Shown here one piece after another: positions 46,716 to 55,475 of a stretch of DNA of 64,000 nucleotides (position 1 is its first letter; each line of letters begins with the position of its first letter). Below the pieces are notes generated by a model. That model made no database searches. It had not been told where the DNA came from and was given only the letters and a program-made list of their open reading frames with translations. The DNA comes from Winogradskyella psychrotolerans RS-3 (GTDB lineage: Bacteria > Bacteroidota > Bacteroidia > Flavobacteriales > Flavobacteriaceae), in the NCBI RefSeq assembly GCF_000427335.1, contig NZ_ATMR01000034.1:62001-126000 (forward strand). Direction: 5' to 3'. The position numbers were made by a program, and so were the translations under genes.

Positions 46716-47090
46716 TTAAGCCGACATACGGTTAATAGCTTCCATATGTTTTAAAATAATAGGCACAAACAAAGCGAATTTGGCATTAAATTCCTCTTGG
46801 GTTTTAGACGTGTTTAGGTTGGCGCCCATAGTCGTCCAAGTATTGAATAAAGCATCTTCATTGGAAGCTTCATCAGTATCAATATTTAAGGCTTTAATCA
46901 ATTTGAAGTTTTCATCTTCACTATAAAAACCAGAGGTTTTTACAATTTCAAAAACGAATTCAAAAATGCTTCTAGTATCTAAAAGTTCATTTATTTTAAC
47001 TTCTGCTTCTTTTGAGGCACTTATAGCATCAAAAACATCTACCATTAAGTTTTGAACTCTTCCGTTTATACTAAAGTCTAGATTTTTCAA
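46716..47090 (-). CDS. Unknown helical island protein
   Basis: This 124-residue protein is acidic and mostly helical (QNLMVDVFDAISASKEAEVKINELL; FNAKFALFVPIILKHMEAINRM), with no signal peptide or motif that I recognise. It lies between the 207-residue paralogue and the amber-interrupted gene on the same strand, so it is probably transcribed from promoter 10. A strong hairpin (ttaccg / cggtaa with an extended stem, 47123-47146) in the upstream gap could reduce read-through. Confidence 0.72.
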   Translation of the reverse strand: MKNLDFSINGRVQNLMVDVFDAISASKEAEVKINELLDTRSIFEFVFEIVKTSGFYSEDENFKLIKALNIDTDEASNEDALFNTWTTMGANLNTSKTQEEFNAKFALFVPIILKHMEAINRMSA

Positions 47091-47166
47091 TTGTTGTGTA
47101 TTTAAGTTTTAAAATAATTACCGATGCGTGCACACCGGTAACTATGTCTTTATTTTATTCTGAAAA

Positions 47167-47790
47167 TTATAAAGGAATATGTCCTACAATGTCACAGTTT
47201 GTTACTGAATACACCAAGTCAGCGATACGCTCGTTAGGGTTGTCATCATCATTCCAATTGTACTTATGTAGGTAAGCAAACTTATCTTTAGTCTCTTTAT
47301 CTGCGTGTTGTGAAATAATCATTAGTTCACCATATTTGGATGTGGACACAAATAAATCTTCTGAATCTAGCATAGCGTGAGCTTTTGTCATTTCTACTTT
47401 GCTAAAGACGCGTTCACTAGCAAAATACGTATCAATAGAAATAAGTGCCTTATTGTCTAGTGCTTCGGCATATTCTAAAGTAGATTCTAAATCGTCTAAG
47501 TTTTGATACGCATCATCTAATAGTTTTGTTCCGTCGTAAATTTCTAAATCGGACATAGTTAAGTACACAAAACCATCTGGTGTATCTATCCCATACACAG
47601 CGACTATTTTAGAAGGATCCCCATCATTATCACCTTTTATGGCGGTAGTTTGTAGAATCTCACCGTCTAAACCTTCCCAAGTTCCTGCTTTTACAATAGG
47701 ATACACTTTGTAGTCTCCTTGGCTTGCTTTTTCTACGATGGCTTTAATTTCTGCTAAATTTTCTTTTCTATTAAGGGTGTTAACTTTCAT
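47167..47790 (-). CDS. Island paralogue A of an uncharacterised family
   Basis: This 207-residue protein is closely related to the neighbouring gene at 48003-48617. Both share YPIxKxGxWxGL, YGxDTPDxFVxLT, EALxNKAL, SER, KAHAMLxxEELxVS, NxFxYLH and the ending GDIVGHIPL or CDIVGHIPL. I cannot name the family. The open frame extends further upstream to 47847, but the promoter -7 box lies at 47814-47821. Translation must therefore begin downstream, at the ATG at 47788-47790 (MKVNTLNRKENLAEI). It is soluble with no export signal. Confidence 0.78.
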   Translation of the reverse strand: MKVNTLNRKENLAEIKAIVEKASQGDYKVYPIVKAGTWEGLDGEILQTTAIKGDNDGDPSKIVAVYGIDTPDGFVYLTMSDLEIYDGTKLLDDAYQNLDDLESTLEYAEALDNKALISIDTYFASERVFSKVEMTKAHAMLDSEDLFVSTSKYGELMIISQHADKETKDKFAYLHKYNWNDDDNPNERIADLVYSVTNCDIVGHIPL

Positions 47791-47813
47791 GTTATTTGTT
47801 TTATTATTTAATG

Positions 47814-47859
47814 CAAATTTATCGAAGCCCATAAAGAATTTTATCACGGTATTCAGCTA
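47814..47859 (-). promoter_or_regulatory. Island operator and promoter 10 (paralogue A)
   Basis: On the minus strand, TAGCTGAATACCGTGA (47844-47859) is followed by 22 bases and -7 box TAAATTTG (47814-47821). The ATG is 23 bases further. Confidence 0.82.
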
Positions 47860-48002
47860 TTTGTAAATTTTATGAATTATCTGTAATGCTTATTTAAATA
47901 GCTTAAGGCATAAAAAATAAAGACATCCTTTAAAGTTAGAATGCCTTTACTGGTTTTAACTACTTTAAAAACACGGTTAGTTATGGGGTTTTGTTGATTG
48001 TA

Positions 48003-48617
48003 TTATAACGGGATATGCCCTACAATATCACCACCTTTCACAATAAAAAGACCGTTTGTAATAGGTGCATTACCGAAGCTATCATCATTCCAAGTATGGT
48101 TGTGTAAGTAAGTAAACTTATTAACAGTGTCTTTATCTGATTTTTTTGAAATGACCATCATGCAGGTTCTTCTAGGGATAGACACTAATAACTCCTCGGC
48201 TTCTAGCATGGCGTGTGCTTTAAGCATATGGGTTCTAGAAAGAATTCGTTCACTAGAAAAATCGTGTCCGCTAGAGGCTAAGGCTTTATTGTTTAACGCT
48301 TCAACAAATTCGAAATCGGTGTTATAGTTTTCTAAATTGGTGAAAGCTTCTTGGGTAATTTGCTTGGCATCCATAGTTTCGAGATGCTGTTTGGTTAAAA
48401 ACACAAAGTTATCAGGTGTATCCATACCGTAACCAATCACGACTTCAGCGCCGTCTTCGGAAGGAATTAATGTTGAACTTAAAGCCCCAGCTTTTAGTCC
48501 AACCCAGTCGCCAGGTTTTAAAATAGGATAGATTTTTTGATCACTATTTTCTGTTTGTTCTACTATTTTTGCTATTTCTTCAGGTGTTTTTTCTGGCCCG
48601 TAAATGGTATTGCTCAT
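48003..48617 (-). CDS. Island paralogue B of an uncharacterised family
   Basis: This 204-residue protein is a paralogue of the gene at 47167-47790, with the same order of motifs (YPILKPGDWVGL, YGMDTPDNFVFLT, EALNNKALASS, SERILSRTHMLKAHAMLEAEELLVSIP, FTYLHNHTWNDD, GDIVGHIPL). The two lie in tandem on the same strand, each with its own nearly identical operator, so promoter and gene were duplicated together. The shared SIP-R segment slightly resembles DUF1444-type proteins, but I do not claim that. Soluble; function unknown. Confidence 0.78.
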   Translation of the reverse strand: MSNTIYGPEKTPEEIAKIVEQTENSDQKIYPILKPGDWVGLKAGALSSTLIPSEDGAEVVIGYGMDTPDNFVFLTKQHLETMDAKQITQEAFTNLENYNTDFEFVEALNNKALASSGHDFSSERILSRTHMLKAHAMLEAEELLVSIPRRTCMMVISKKSDKDTVNKFTYLHNHTWNDDSFGNAPITNGLFIVKGGDIVGHIPL

Positions 48618-48639
48618 AATTATTGATTTTTTGTTCTTA

Positions 48640-48685
48640 CAAAATTAGAGCAACACTAGGTTTTTTTTATCACGGTATTCAGCCA
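48640..48685 (-). promoter_or_regulatory. Island operator and promoter 11 (paralogue B)
   Basis: On the minus strand, TGGCTGAATACCGTGA (48670-48685) is followed by 22 bases and -7 box TAATTTTG (48640-48647). It differs from operator 10 at one position. Confidence 0.82.
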
Positions 48686-48722
48686 TTTCAAGGTTTAGCT
48701 ATATACTTTTAAGGCATAAAAA

Positions 48723-48749
48723 AAGGTGTTACAATATTGTAAACACCTT
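48723..48749 (-). terminator. Terminator of the acetyltransferase unit
   Basis: A long palindromic stem (aaggtgtt-acaat / attgt-a-aacacctt) followed on the minus strand by a T-run lies 24 bases past the stop at 48773. Confidence 0.82.
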
Positions 48750-48772
48750 ATCATTATATATTTTAATGAATG

Positions 48773-49291
48773 TTAGTTGTACTCTAAATACATCACATGA
48801 TTGGGATTGGTATGCGTCTCAGAAATTTGAAAATCATAAGCTCCTGCAATTTTAAAGCCCATTTTTTTATAAAAATTTACAGCCTTGTTGTTTTCCGTCC
48901 AAACGACTAACCAAATTCCATTTTGATGCTGTTTTTTAGATAAAGCGATGTTGAAATCGAGTAATTTTACACCCAATTGTTTGCCTTGAAAAGCTTCTAA
49001 AAGATAAATGCGGTCTAATTTCGTAATGTTTTTCTCGCTTATATTTATATTAGGACATTGCAATTCTATTTTTGAAAATCCGGCAAGGATTTCGTTATCA
49101 TAGATAAGGTGGTATGCGACTTGTTTATTTTCAAATTCTTTGCGTATGGCTTCAGCATTGTAGGTCTTTAAAATGAAGTTGTTTATATCGTCTTTAGAAG
49201 CACTATGGCCATGAGATTCGAAAAAGGTCTGTTGTGCTAGTTCTGCAATTAATTGGGAATGCTCTGCATCTGCTTTTATAATTTCAATCAT
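48773..49291 (-). CDS. GNAT-family N-acetyltransferase
   Basis: This 172-residue protein has a typical GNAT fold. The N-terminal helix is HSQLIAELAQQTFFESHG. The central strand ITKLDRIYLLEAFQGKQLGVKLLDFNI contains the Gln/Arg-x-x-Gly-x-Gly/Ala-type acetyl-CoA loop in the form QGKQLG. The closing motif is WTENNKAVNFYKKMGFKIAGAYDFQI. It resembles spermidine/PaiA-like acetyltransferases in its first 30 residues, but the substrate cannot be read from sequence. It has no island operator and ends before a strong terminator. It may be the last gene of the DUF4132 operon or independent. Confidence 0.88.
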   Translation of the reverse strand: MIEIIKADAEHSQLIAELAQQTFFESHGHSASKDDINNFILKTYNAEAIRKEFENKQVAYHLIYDNEILAGFSKIELQCPNINISEKNITKLDRIYLLEAFQGKQLGVKLLDFNIALSKKQHQNGIWLVVWTENNKAVNFYKKMGFKIAGAYDFQISETHTNPNHVMYLEYN

Positions 49292-49371
49292 TTTAATTCG
49301 TTTTTACCTTCTATTCTAAATGTCCTTTTTTTGCGAAATTATAATTTTTATAGATGCTGAAAGTCTAAATT

Positions 49372-49686
49372 TTAGTTAAGAATTAATGTTTTTAATTTAA
49401 TGATGTTAGCGTCAATAAATTGAAACGTTCCTTGTCCGGAAACCTGTTTTGTAAATAGGGAATGATCATCACCAAAAGACAATCCTACTTCTACATCAAA
49501 TTGAAAATTAGCGTGTTGAAATTTGAATGTTTCGTCATCGCGGTTTACCGACACATCTTCTGGCTTTAGTGTGACGTTCCATAAACTTGAAGCATAATTT
49601 CCAAAATTGGTATTGGCTAATAATTTAGACCAAACCGAATGGTAATTCGTGATTTGTTTTGCTAAGTCGTGTTGAAGGGATTCCAT
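49372..49686 (-). CDS. Unknown small protein downstream of the DUF4132 gene
   Basis: This 104-residue soluble protein has a helical N-terminal third (LQHDLAKQITNYHSVWSKLL) and a beta-rich rest (FKFQHANFQFDVEVGLSFGDD; VSGQGTFQFIDANIIKLKTL). It has no recognised domain. It starts nine bases after the 137-residue gene, so the two are co-translated. Its link to DUF4132-type proteins is positional only. Confidence 0.72.
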   Translation of the reverse strand: MESLQHDLAKQITNYHSVWSKLLANTNFGNYASSLWNVTLKPEDVSVNRDDETFKFQHANFQFDVEVGLSFGDDHSLFTKQVSGQGTFQFIDANIIKLKTLILN

Positions 49687-49695
49687 AGATACAAT

Positions 49696-50109
49696 TTACC
49701 AATAGGTGCCGACTAAAAAGGTAAGCCTGATAAAGGCAATCACACTTTCTGAGGTGAGTTGTAAAGGGGCTTTTAAATCGGTTATTTCTTCATCGTCTAC
49801 AAAAACCACGAAAAGACCGTCTTTAAAGGCTAGCAACACATTGTCTATGGCTTGCTGATGCTTTGCTAACTCGGTGTTGGTGATGTCTCCGAAATTGACT
49901 TTACCACTTTGGGCTTTTTCTTCTATTTCTGCGGGACTTAAAAACCCGATAACATTTACTTCGGTTCGTTTTTTATTATACGCGTCCACTTGATTTTTAA
50001 CACAACCAATTAATAAATCTTCTAGATTTTTAGGGTTTTCCTCTAGTGTAAAAGGGACTTCTTTTACTTTTTTCTTCCCGAGTTTTTTTAGTTGTAACGT
50101 GAGTTCCAT
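49696..50109 (-). CDS. Conserved small partner protein of DUF4132-type loci
   Basis: This 137-residue protein has a recognisable plan. It begins MELTLQLKKLGKKK-x-EVPFTL, then LIGCVKNQVDAYNKKR, SPAEIEEKAQSGKVNFGD and AIDNVLLAFKDGLFVVFVDDEEI. It ends in VIAFIRLTFLVGTYW. I recall similar proteins encoded next to DUF4132/MolR-like genes in other bacteria, with the same start and the same ending R-L-T-F-L-x-G-x-x-W. Function is unknown. A GC-richer repeat-like block separates it from the giant gene upstream. Confidence 0.78.
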   Translation of the reverse strand: MELTLQLKKLGKKKVKEVPFTLEENPKNLEDLLIGCVKNQVDAYNKKRTEVNVIGFLSPAEIEEKAQSGKVNFGDITNTELAKHQQAIDNVLLAFKDGLFVVFVDDEEITDLKAPLQLTSESVIAFIRLTFLVGTYW

Positions 50110-50111
50110 GG

Positions 50112-50215
50112 TTTACGGATTTTGCGTTAGGGATTGCCGTGGAAAGCCCACAGTGCGCTAGCACGAGGACTTGCAACAGAAAGCCCGACCTCGCCTAAGC
50201 GAGGTAACGCGCTAA
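50112..50215. repeat. REP-like palindromic intergenic element
   Basis: This block is visibly GC-richer than its surroundings. It contains the perfect hairpin cctcgc-ctaa-gcgagg (50189-50204), a smaller palindrome gtgc-gcta-gcac (50153-50164) and a direct repeat TTGC-N4-GAAAGCCC (starting at 50135 and 50171). This is the build of REP/RAYT-type elements seen between flavobacterial genes. No second copy was noticed in the window. Confidence 0.6.
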
Positions 50216-50226
50216 TATTATTGTTA

Positions 50227-53200
50227 TTAACTATTAATTTGTGCCAAAATGGTTGGATCTTGGATTTTATTGTCTTCTGAAAGTAATTTCATTTTAGAAA
50301 TAATTTCTGCCGATTTTGGGTCCTCGTCTACGAAAGGCAAGAACATACGTCCGCGATGCTGACTGTGCACCGGAATGATAGATAACGACAGTCCGTTTTT
50401 GCTCACCTGACCACTTCCTAAATGGATACTATAATCGCCTAAAGTTCCTTTTATAAAGATATGACGCTCCTTAACCGTGATGTTTTTAAGTTTGAATAAT
50501 CTTGCAGATTCGTCTGCCAAAGCAGCACGCATTTGCATGGTACTATGACTTGCTTCCGGATCGACACCACCAACATGAGCAACACTTACTACAAGATCTA
50601 CGTCTCGCATAATTTCGCTAAAAACTACGGATGGGATCTCTGTAAGCGGAATTTTTTTGTAAGTATCTATGGAATGGAAACAGACATCTTCTAGTGTTGG
50701 TGCTTCGGCTTCAGACGGCGAATACCAATCTGCCATGGCGTACATTGTTGCTATAAAACCACGTTTATGATATACTTTTTGCAAGCCTTCTTCCATACTT
50801 ACCGTCCAACCACGAGTTCTTAAAAGTGCTACGGTTTTTTTAGGCTGAATTTGGTGTCCTTGGTAACGCTCGGAACGTGTGCTATGTTCGCGCTCATCAT
50901 CGGTAATTAAGTACAACTCTCTAAAAACTTGCTTAAATGGCTGTACTAAACGTTCTGTGAATAAGTGTTTCTGGTAAATATCCCATTCTACAGCTTTGTA
51001 TAAGTGCGACGCGTGCGCGATAAGTAATACATCGTCTTCTGCTAATGGATGTGTTTTTCCTGTTGCATCTGTTAAAATGCCTTGGTTATAAAATCCTGAA
51101 ATTTCTTTTTCTGGAACGTACATTACCAATTTGCTCAACATTACTTTTACAATAGGATGTTGCATCATATTATGAATTTCTTGTGCCGAAAATTCATCTT
51201 CGTTTACCATGGCATTCTCTAATGATAAACGTGTTCTACTGTATTGTCTAGATAGGTATGTTTTGTTTTCTTTTAAAGCAATTACTTGCTTGTCTTTACG
51301 TAATTTGGCAGGAATATTTTTTAATAATTTACCTGCTTTAGTGACTTTAAAGTCTGTTTTACCGAGGTCGTTAATCACTAATTCTATCACCGTTTCTTCT
51401 ATGGTAATTATGGCATTTTCCATAATTTTTTGAGTTGCCTTCGCTTCCATAGCCCAACTAAAACGTACACGATCTTGGTAACCTGCGGTTCTTGATAAAT
51501 TATCTAAACCAATTTCTACTGCTGTGGCTTCACTTTCTTGGCGTTGCGCACCAAATTGCTTGCTTTCTTTTAAGAAATCTTGCAACAGGTTGTAACGCTT
51601 TAATAAATCTTTTTCTGGTACGGTTTTGCTTAATGGAATTAAACCTAAAGCACGTACGTAATCTTTATCGCGCTTGTCTTTAATTTTTTTCAACGTTTCT
51701 GTGATTTTTACTTCACCAAGCATCACGCTAGAATAGAGTTTTACTTGTCGGTGTCCGTTTCCATCGGTAATATATTTGGCTGCATCGTGTAGTAGTTTCC
51801 AATTGGTTTTTCCGATGGTTTTATAGACTCTATTAAACCAATCGACATCTATCGCACCAAGCGCAAAATCGCTTTTTGGAATGTTAGAATAACGCGAAAT
51901 AATGGTTTCTTTTTCACTATTCATATAATCTGAAGCGTGTGCCTGAAACCACCAAACGGCATCTTCTAATTTTTCTAAACCTAAATATTCGCCAACAACT
52001 CCCGTCCATTGTGTGGCATAACACGCGAGTTCTATTAATCGTTTTTTAGTGACTTTAGAAGCATCTGCACGAGCTGCAAAATCGGGATAACTTTCGGTAT
52101 CTTTAAAAAGAGATTTTTTAAGAAGACCACTAAAAATTGTTTTTTTACTATCTCCATAATAGCTATAACCACGCTCAAAATTATCTTTTCCTAAGCGTTC
52201 TAAAATTCTAAATACATAATCTACACCTTCTACACGGTGAATACCGTTTATGTATCCTGTTGCTGATGTTTCTAAATCGCCACGTTCTAATTCTGTTTCT
52301 AATAAATTGGTTTTTAAAGGTGCTAGTACGTGCTTAGGTACGCAGTCTCTTTCTACCCATTTATAATTCATTCTATAATTAAAACCACCATCCATAATCA
52401 CCATTAATTCATGAGAATTTAAAGCCTGAAAACGTAAGTCGTCATCATTTAATAAGCCTTCTTTATAAAGTTTTAAAGTGACTTCTACCCTTGGAAACGG
52501 TACAGTACCAGGTCTACTAAATTGTTTTGTAATCGCTTTTACATCGTTAGTCGTATCAGGGTAGACAATATCTTGAGCAATTAAATACATATAAAGTCCC
52601 CAATATCTTTGAAGCTGTGCTTCTGTGAGTTGATGTAAATTATTATTACTTATTCCTGGTCCGAGCGGTAATACAATATTAGCCCAATTGTAAGTTTTAT
52701 TATTGTAGCGGTAATTAGAGGTTTGGTAGTGTACGGATTTTAATTTTTTAGGAAAATTAGCAATCATATCCTCCAAGACATCGAGTTTAAAAGACGCAAT
52801 AATTCTTTCTTCTATATAGACATTTGCTAAACATTTTAGAATTTTGTTATAGGCATCAGATTTTGAATTATAGCGGTCTTCTTTATCTAATTTTAAACCA
52901 CTCAAATCTGGATAATATTGTCTGGCAAAAGGTGCTAATTCTTTATAGTCTCCAAACGGATTATTATGATGATTAATGTAACGAATTGCAGCGTACATTT
53001 CAAAATCATTAAGCTTACTTTGCTCGTACCAAGCGATCCATACATTTGCTAAAGGAATATTGTGTAAACGTTCTTCGGCAGTAGCATCATCTTCTAATTT
53101 TTTTATATCACGAATCCCTTTGTCTATATAAGTAGTTGCTATTTCCCCTTGATATATTTCTGTTTGATATTCGTAATTTTGTTTTTAGTAACAATATCAA

Positions 53201-55232
53201 TTAAGGTATTAACTTCCTTAACAATTTTAGTCGCATCTATAAAATCTTTGAATTTAAACCCTGAAGATTCTGAAGTGGTAATTCCTAATTTATCGAAGAA
53301 ATTCGTTTTTTTCTCAAAGCGCGATTGTGGAATATATAGTGGTGTTAAGTTATCATAATCAATAGCTCCGAAACCATTACTGAAATCGAATTCTTCAGCA
53401 TTATCCGAAAACTTATCTAAATAGACTTGTTCGTTTTTGGTGATTTTGGGACGTTCGTTATACAAACGAATCTGGTCTTCTACAAAGTTAGACTGTCTGT
53501 TTTCGTCGTGTAAAAGGGTTAACATCTCTAAACCTGCGATACGCTGATCTATACTTTTTGCTGTTACTAAATTTGTAGTACTGTTTCTTAAACGGTCGGC
53601 AGGTAACTCTACTAACAATTTAATTAATGAGGTACGTAGGTTTTTATGTTTTCGTCTTAATAAATCTTCGGCAATCTCTAAATCTTTATCATAAAGATGC
53701 ATCCTACTAAACAAACTAAGTCCGGTAGACATTAATAACTCGTTTCTGTTATAAATGGCTTTTCTTGCTAAAGCTCTTTTCCAAGAGTTTTCATCGTAAT
53801 TTAAACGTTCTTTTTTCTTTGCATCCTGTTCGTAATTATAAAAGGAGTAGCTGTAATCTTTTGGAAATACTTTACGAATGTAACTTTCTCTAAATTCTGT
53901 TGGAAGTATTTCTAAATCATTCGCGATTAATTCTAATTGTTCTTCATTGGCGCCATTGATTAAAAACTGATAGAAATAATACGATGAAGGCGTAAAACTC
54001 CACCACGAAAATATTTTACTCTCATAAGTTTTGCCTTTGTCTTCTGCTGTTTTTGCGACTTCAAATAATTTTTTAAACGTTTCATTATCTAATAACATAT
54101 TTGATGGTAGATTTACCGCCATCCAATGATCTAAAGCATAATCTTTTCCTAAGTTATTTTTGAAATATTCGACTAAAGAATCGTTTGTTCTGTCTGTTGT
54201 ATGAATAAAATATAAGGCTAGAATCTTTTTGTTTCGATCTTCAGAATTATAAACAATGTCCAAAGCTTTTGCATTGGCTTTATCGACATCCAAAATAGCG
54301 ATAGACCACAAAGCCACTAAAACTTCCAGATTATCTTTACTTTTAAGAAGTGTGTCTACTTCTTTTAAATTTAAAATTAAAGATTGTGCGAGTGCTAACA
54401 CCCGATTAATTACTGATTTTTTAGGGGTTTCCCAATTTAAACCGAACCAAGTACAAACAGCTCTGTTAACACTTGTAAAACGCGCTAAGTCATTTTCTAA
54501 AACAATAGTAATCATGTATTTTAATGCTCCCAGACCAGATTCATCTAAAGCTTCTAAAATAGTTTGTCTTAAACCTTCTTGACGTTGGGCTGCGAGTAAT
54601 AATTTACCCACCATTTCCCAATGTTTTTCATCTTCAGAAAGTAATAAAGCTTTAATAATATCTGCGCTTACACCACCAATCTCATCTTCAGCTTGAAGAA
54701 TATCATCTAACAATTCATCAAACATTCCATTTCCATTATGAAGTAAAGTTGCTAAAAAGTAGCTGTTTCCGTGAGGGAAATAGGTGCTGTATTGAAAATG
54801 TTCATGTAATGTTAATCCGCCAAATCCCTTTCTGCTTAAACTTAAAAAATGCGTGAAAACTTGTAATTTATTACGTAATGTATCTTCAGTTTTTACAGAT
54901 CTAAATGCTTTTCTATCATAACCTTTCTGATAAGGTGTCGTATCTATAAAGTCCCACATATCGGCTAAATATGGCGCTTGAATAATACCAAATAACTGCA
55001 TTCCTAAACGCATTCCTTCTTGAGTTCGCCAAGGATTATTATGAATAGCATCTTCAGAAACCGCAATGTAATCGGTGGCACTATAATAGGTTCTTCTTTC
55101 GCCTTTATCAATACGTCCTAAAATTTTAGCTAAAACGCGATAAGGTTCAGAAAATGCACGAAACTCAAACCGATCTATTGCTGGCTTTTTATTTTTCTCA
55201 ATATATTTAGTTGCTTCTTCTATTGGAATCAT
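50227..55232 (-). CDS. Giant DUF5724/DUF4132 (MolR/WGR-associated type) protein, split by a probable frameshift
   Basis: Two long frames read as one protein of about 1668 residues. The first (697 residues from 55232) is an armadillo/HEAT-like helical domain of DUF5724 type. It ends artificially at 53139. The second frame is already open before its first ATG (52998) and reads EYQTEIYQGEIATTYIDKG, a natural continuation. One extra A in the runs at 53177-53186 joins them. The second part ends in a DUF4132-like C-terminal domain (RGWTVSMEEGLQKVYHKRG; VFSEIMRDVDLVVSVAHVGG; LGSGQVSKNGLSLSIIPVHS; KMKLLSEDNKIQDPTIL). DUF4132 proteins occur near LRR, WGR, VWA and MoxR genes; biochemical role is unknown. 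Driven by island promoter 12. Confidence 0.82.
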
Positions 55233-55325
55233 TACTTTTTCTTATTAAACTCTTACTCTACTAAGACGAGTTGTGATTATTGTTTCAATTTATTTCTTTA
55301 TAAAAAAGATTACTCTTAATGGTTG

Positions 55326-55371
55326 GCAAGATAAAAGTAATTCAAGTTTTTTTACTCACGGTATTTAGGGA
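55326..55371 (-). promoter_or_regulatory. Island operator and promoter 12 (DUF5724/DUF4132 operon)
   Basis: On the minus strand, TCCCTAAATACCGTGA (55356-55371) is followed by 22 bases and a degenerate -7 box TATCTTGC (55326-55333). Unlike the others, it lies about 90 bases from the start codon. Confidence 0.68.
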
Positions 55372-55407
55372 TGTTTTTAGTTAAATATTTAGATGGAATT
55401 TTAAATA

Positions 55408-55453
55408 TCACAGAATACAGTGACAAATGACACCGCGTTTTAAAATAGGTTTG
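55408..55453 (+). promoter_or_regulatory. Island operator and promoter 13 (LRR pair)
   Basis: TCACAGAATACAGTGA (55408-55423), with TCAC/GTGA arms, is followed by 22 bases and -7 box TAGGTTTG (55446-55453). It is divergent from promoter 12; the ATG is 22 bases further. Confidence 0.82.
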
Positions 55454-55475
55454 TAACATAAAATTAAACAGCCTT

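Noticed and set aside
47123..47146. Strong hairpin between paralogue A and the 124-aa gene, considered as a riboregulator
   Set aside because: It lacks a T-run for a clear terminator and has no other recognisable RNA structure; kept only as a note in the gene entry.
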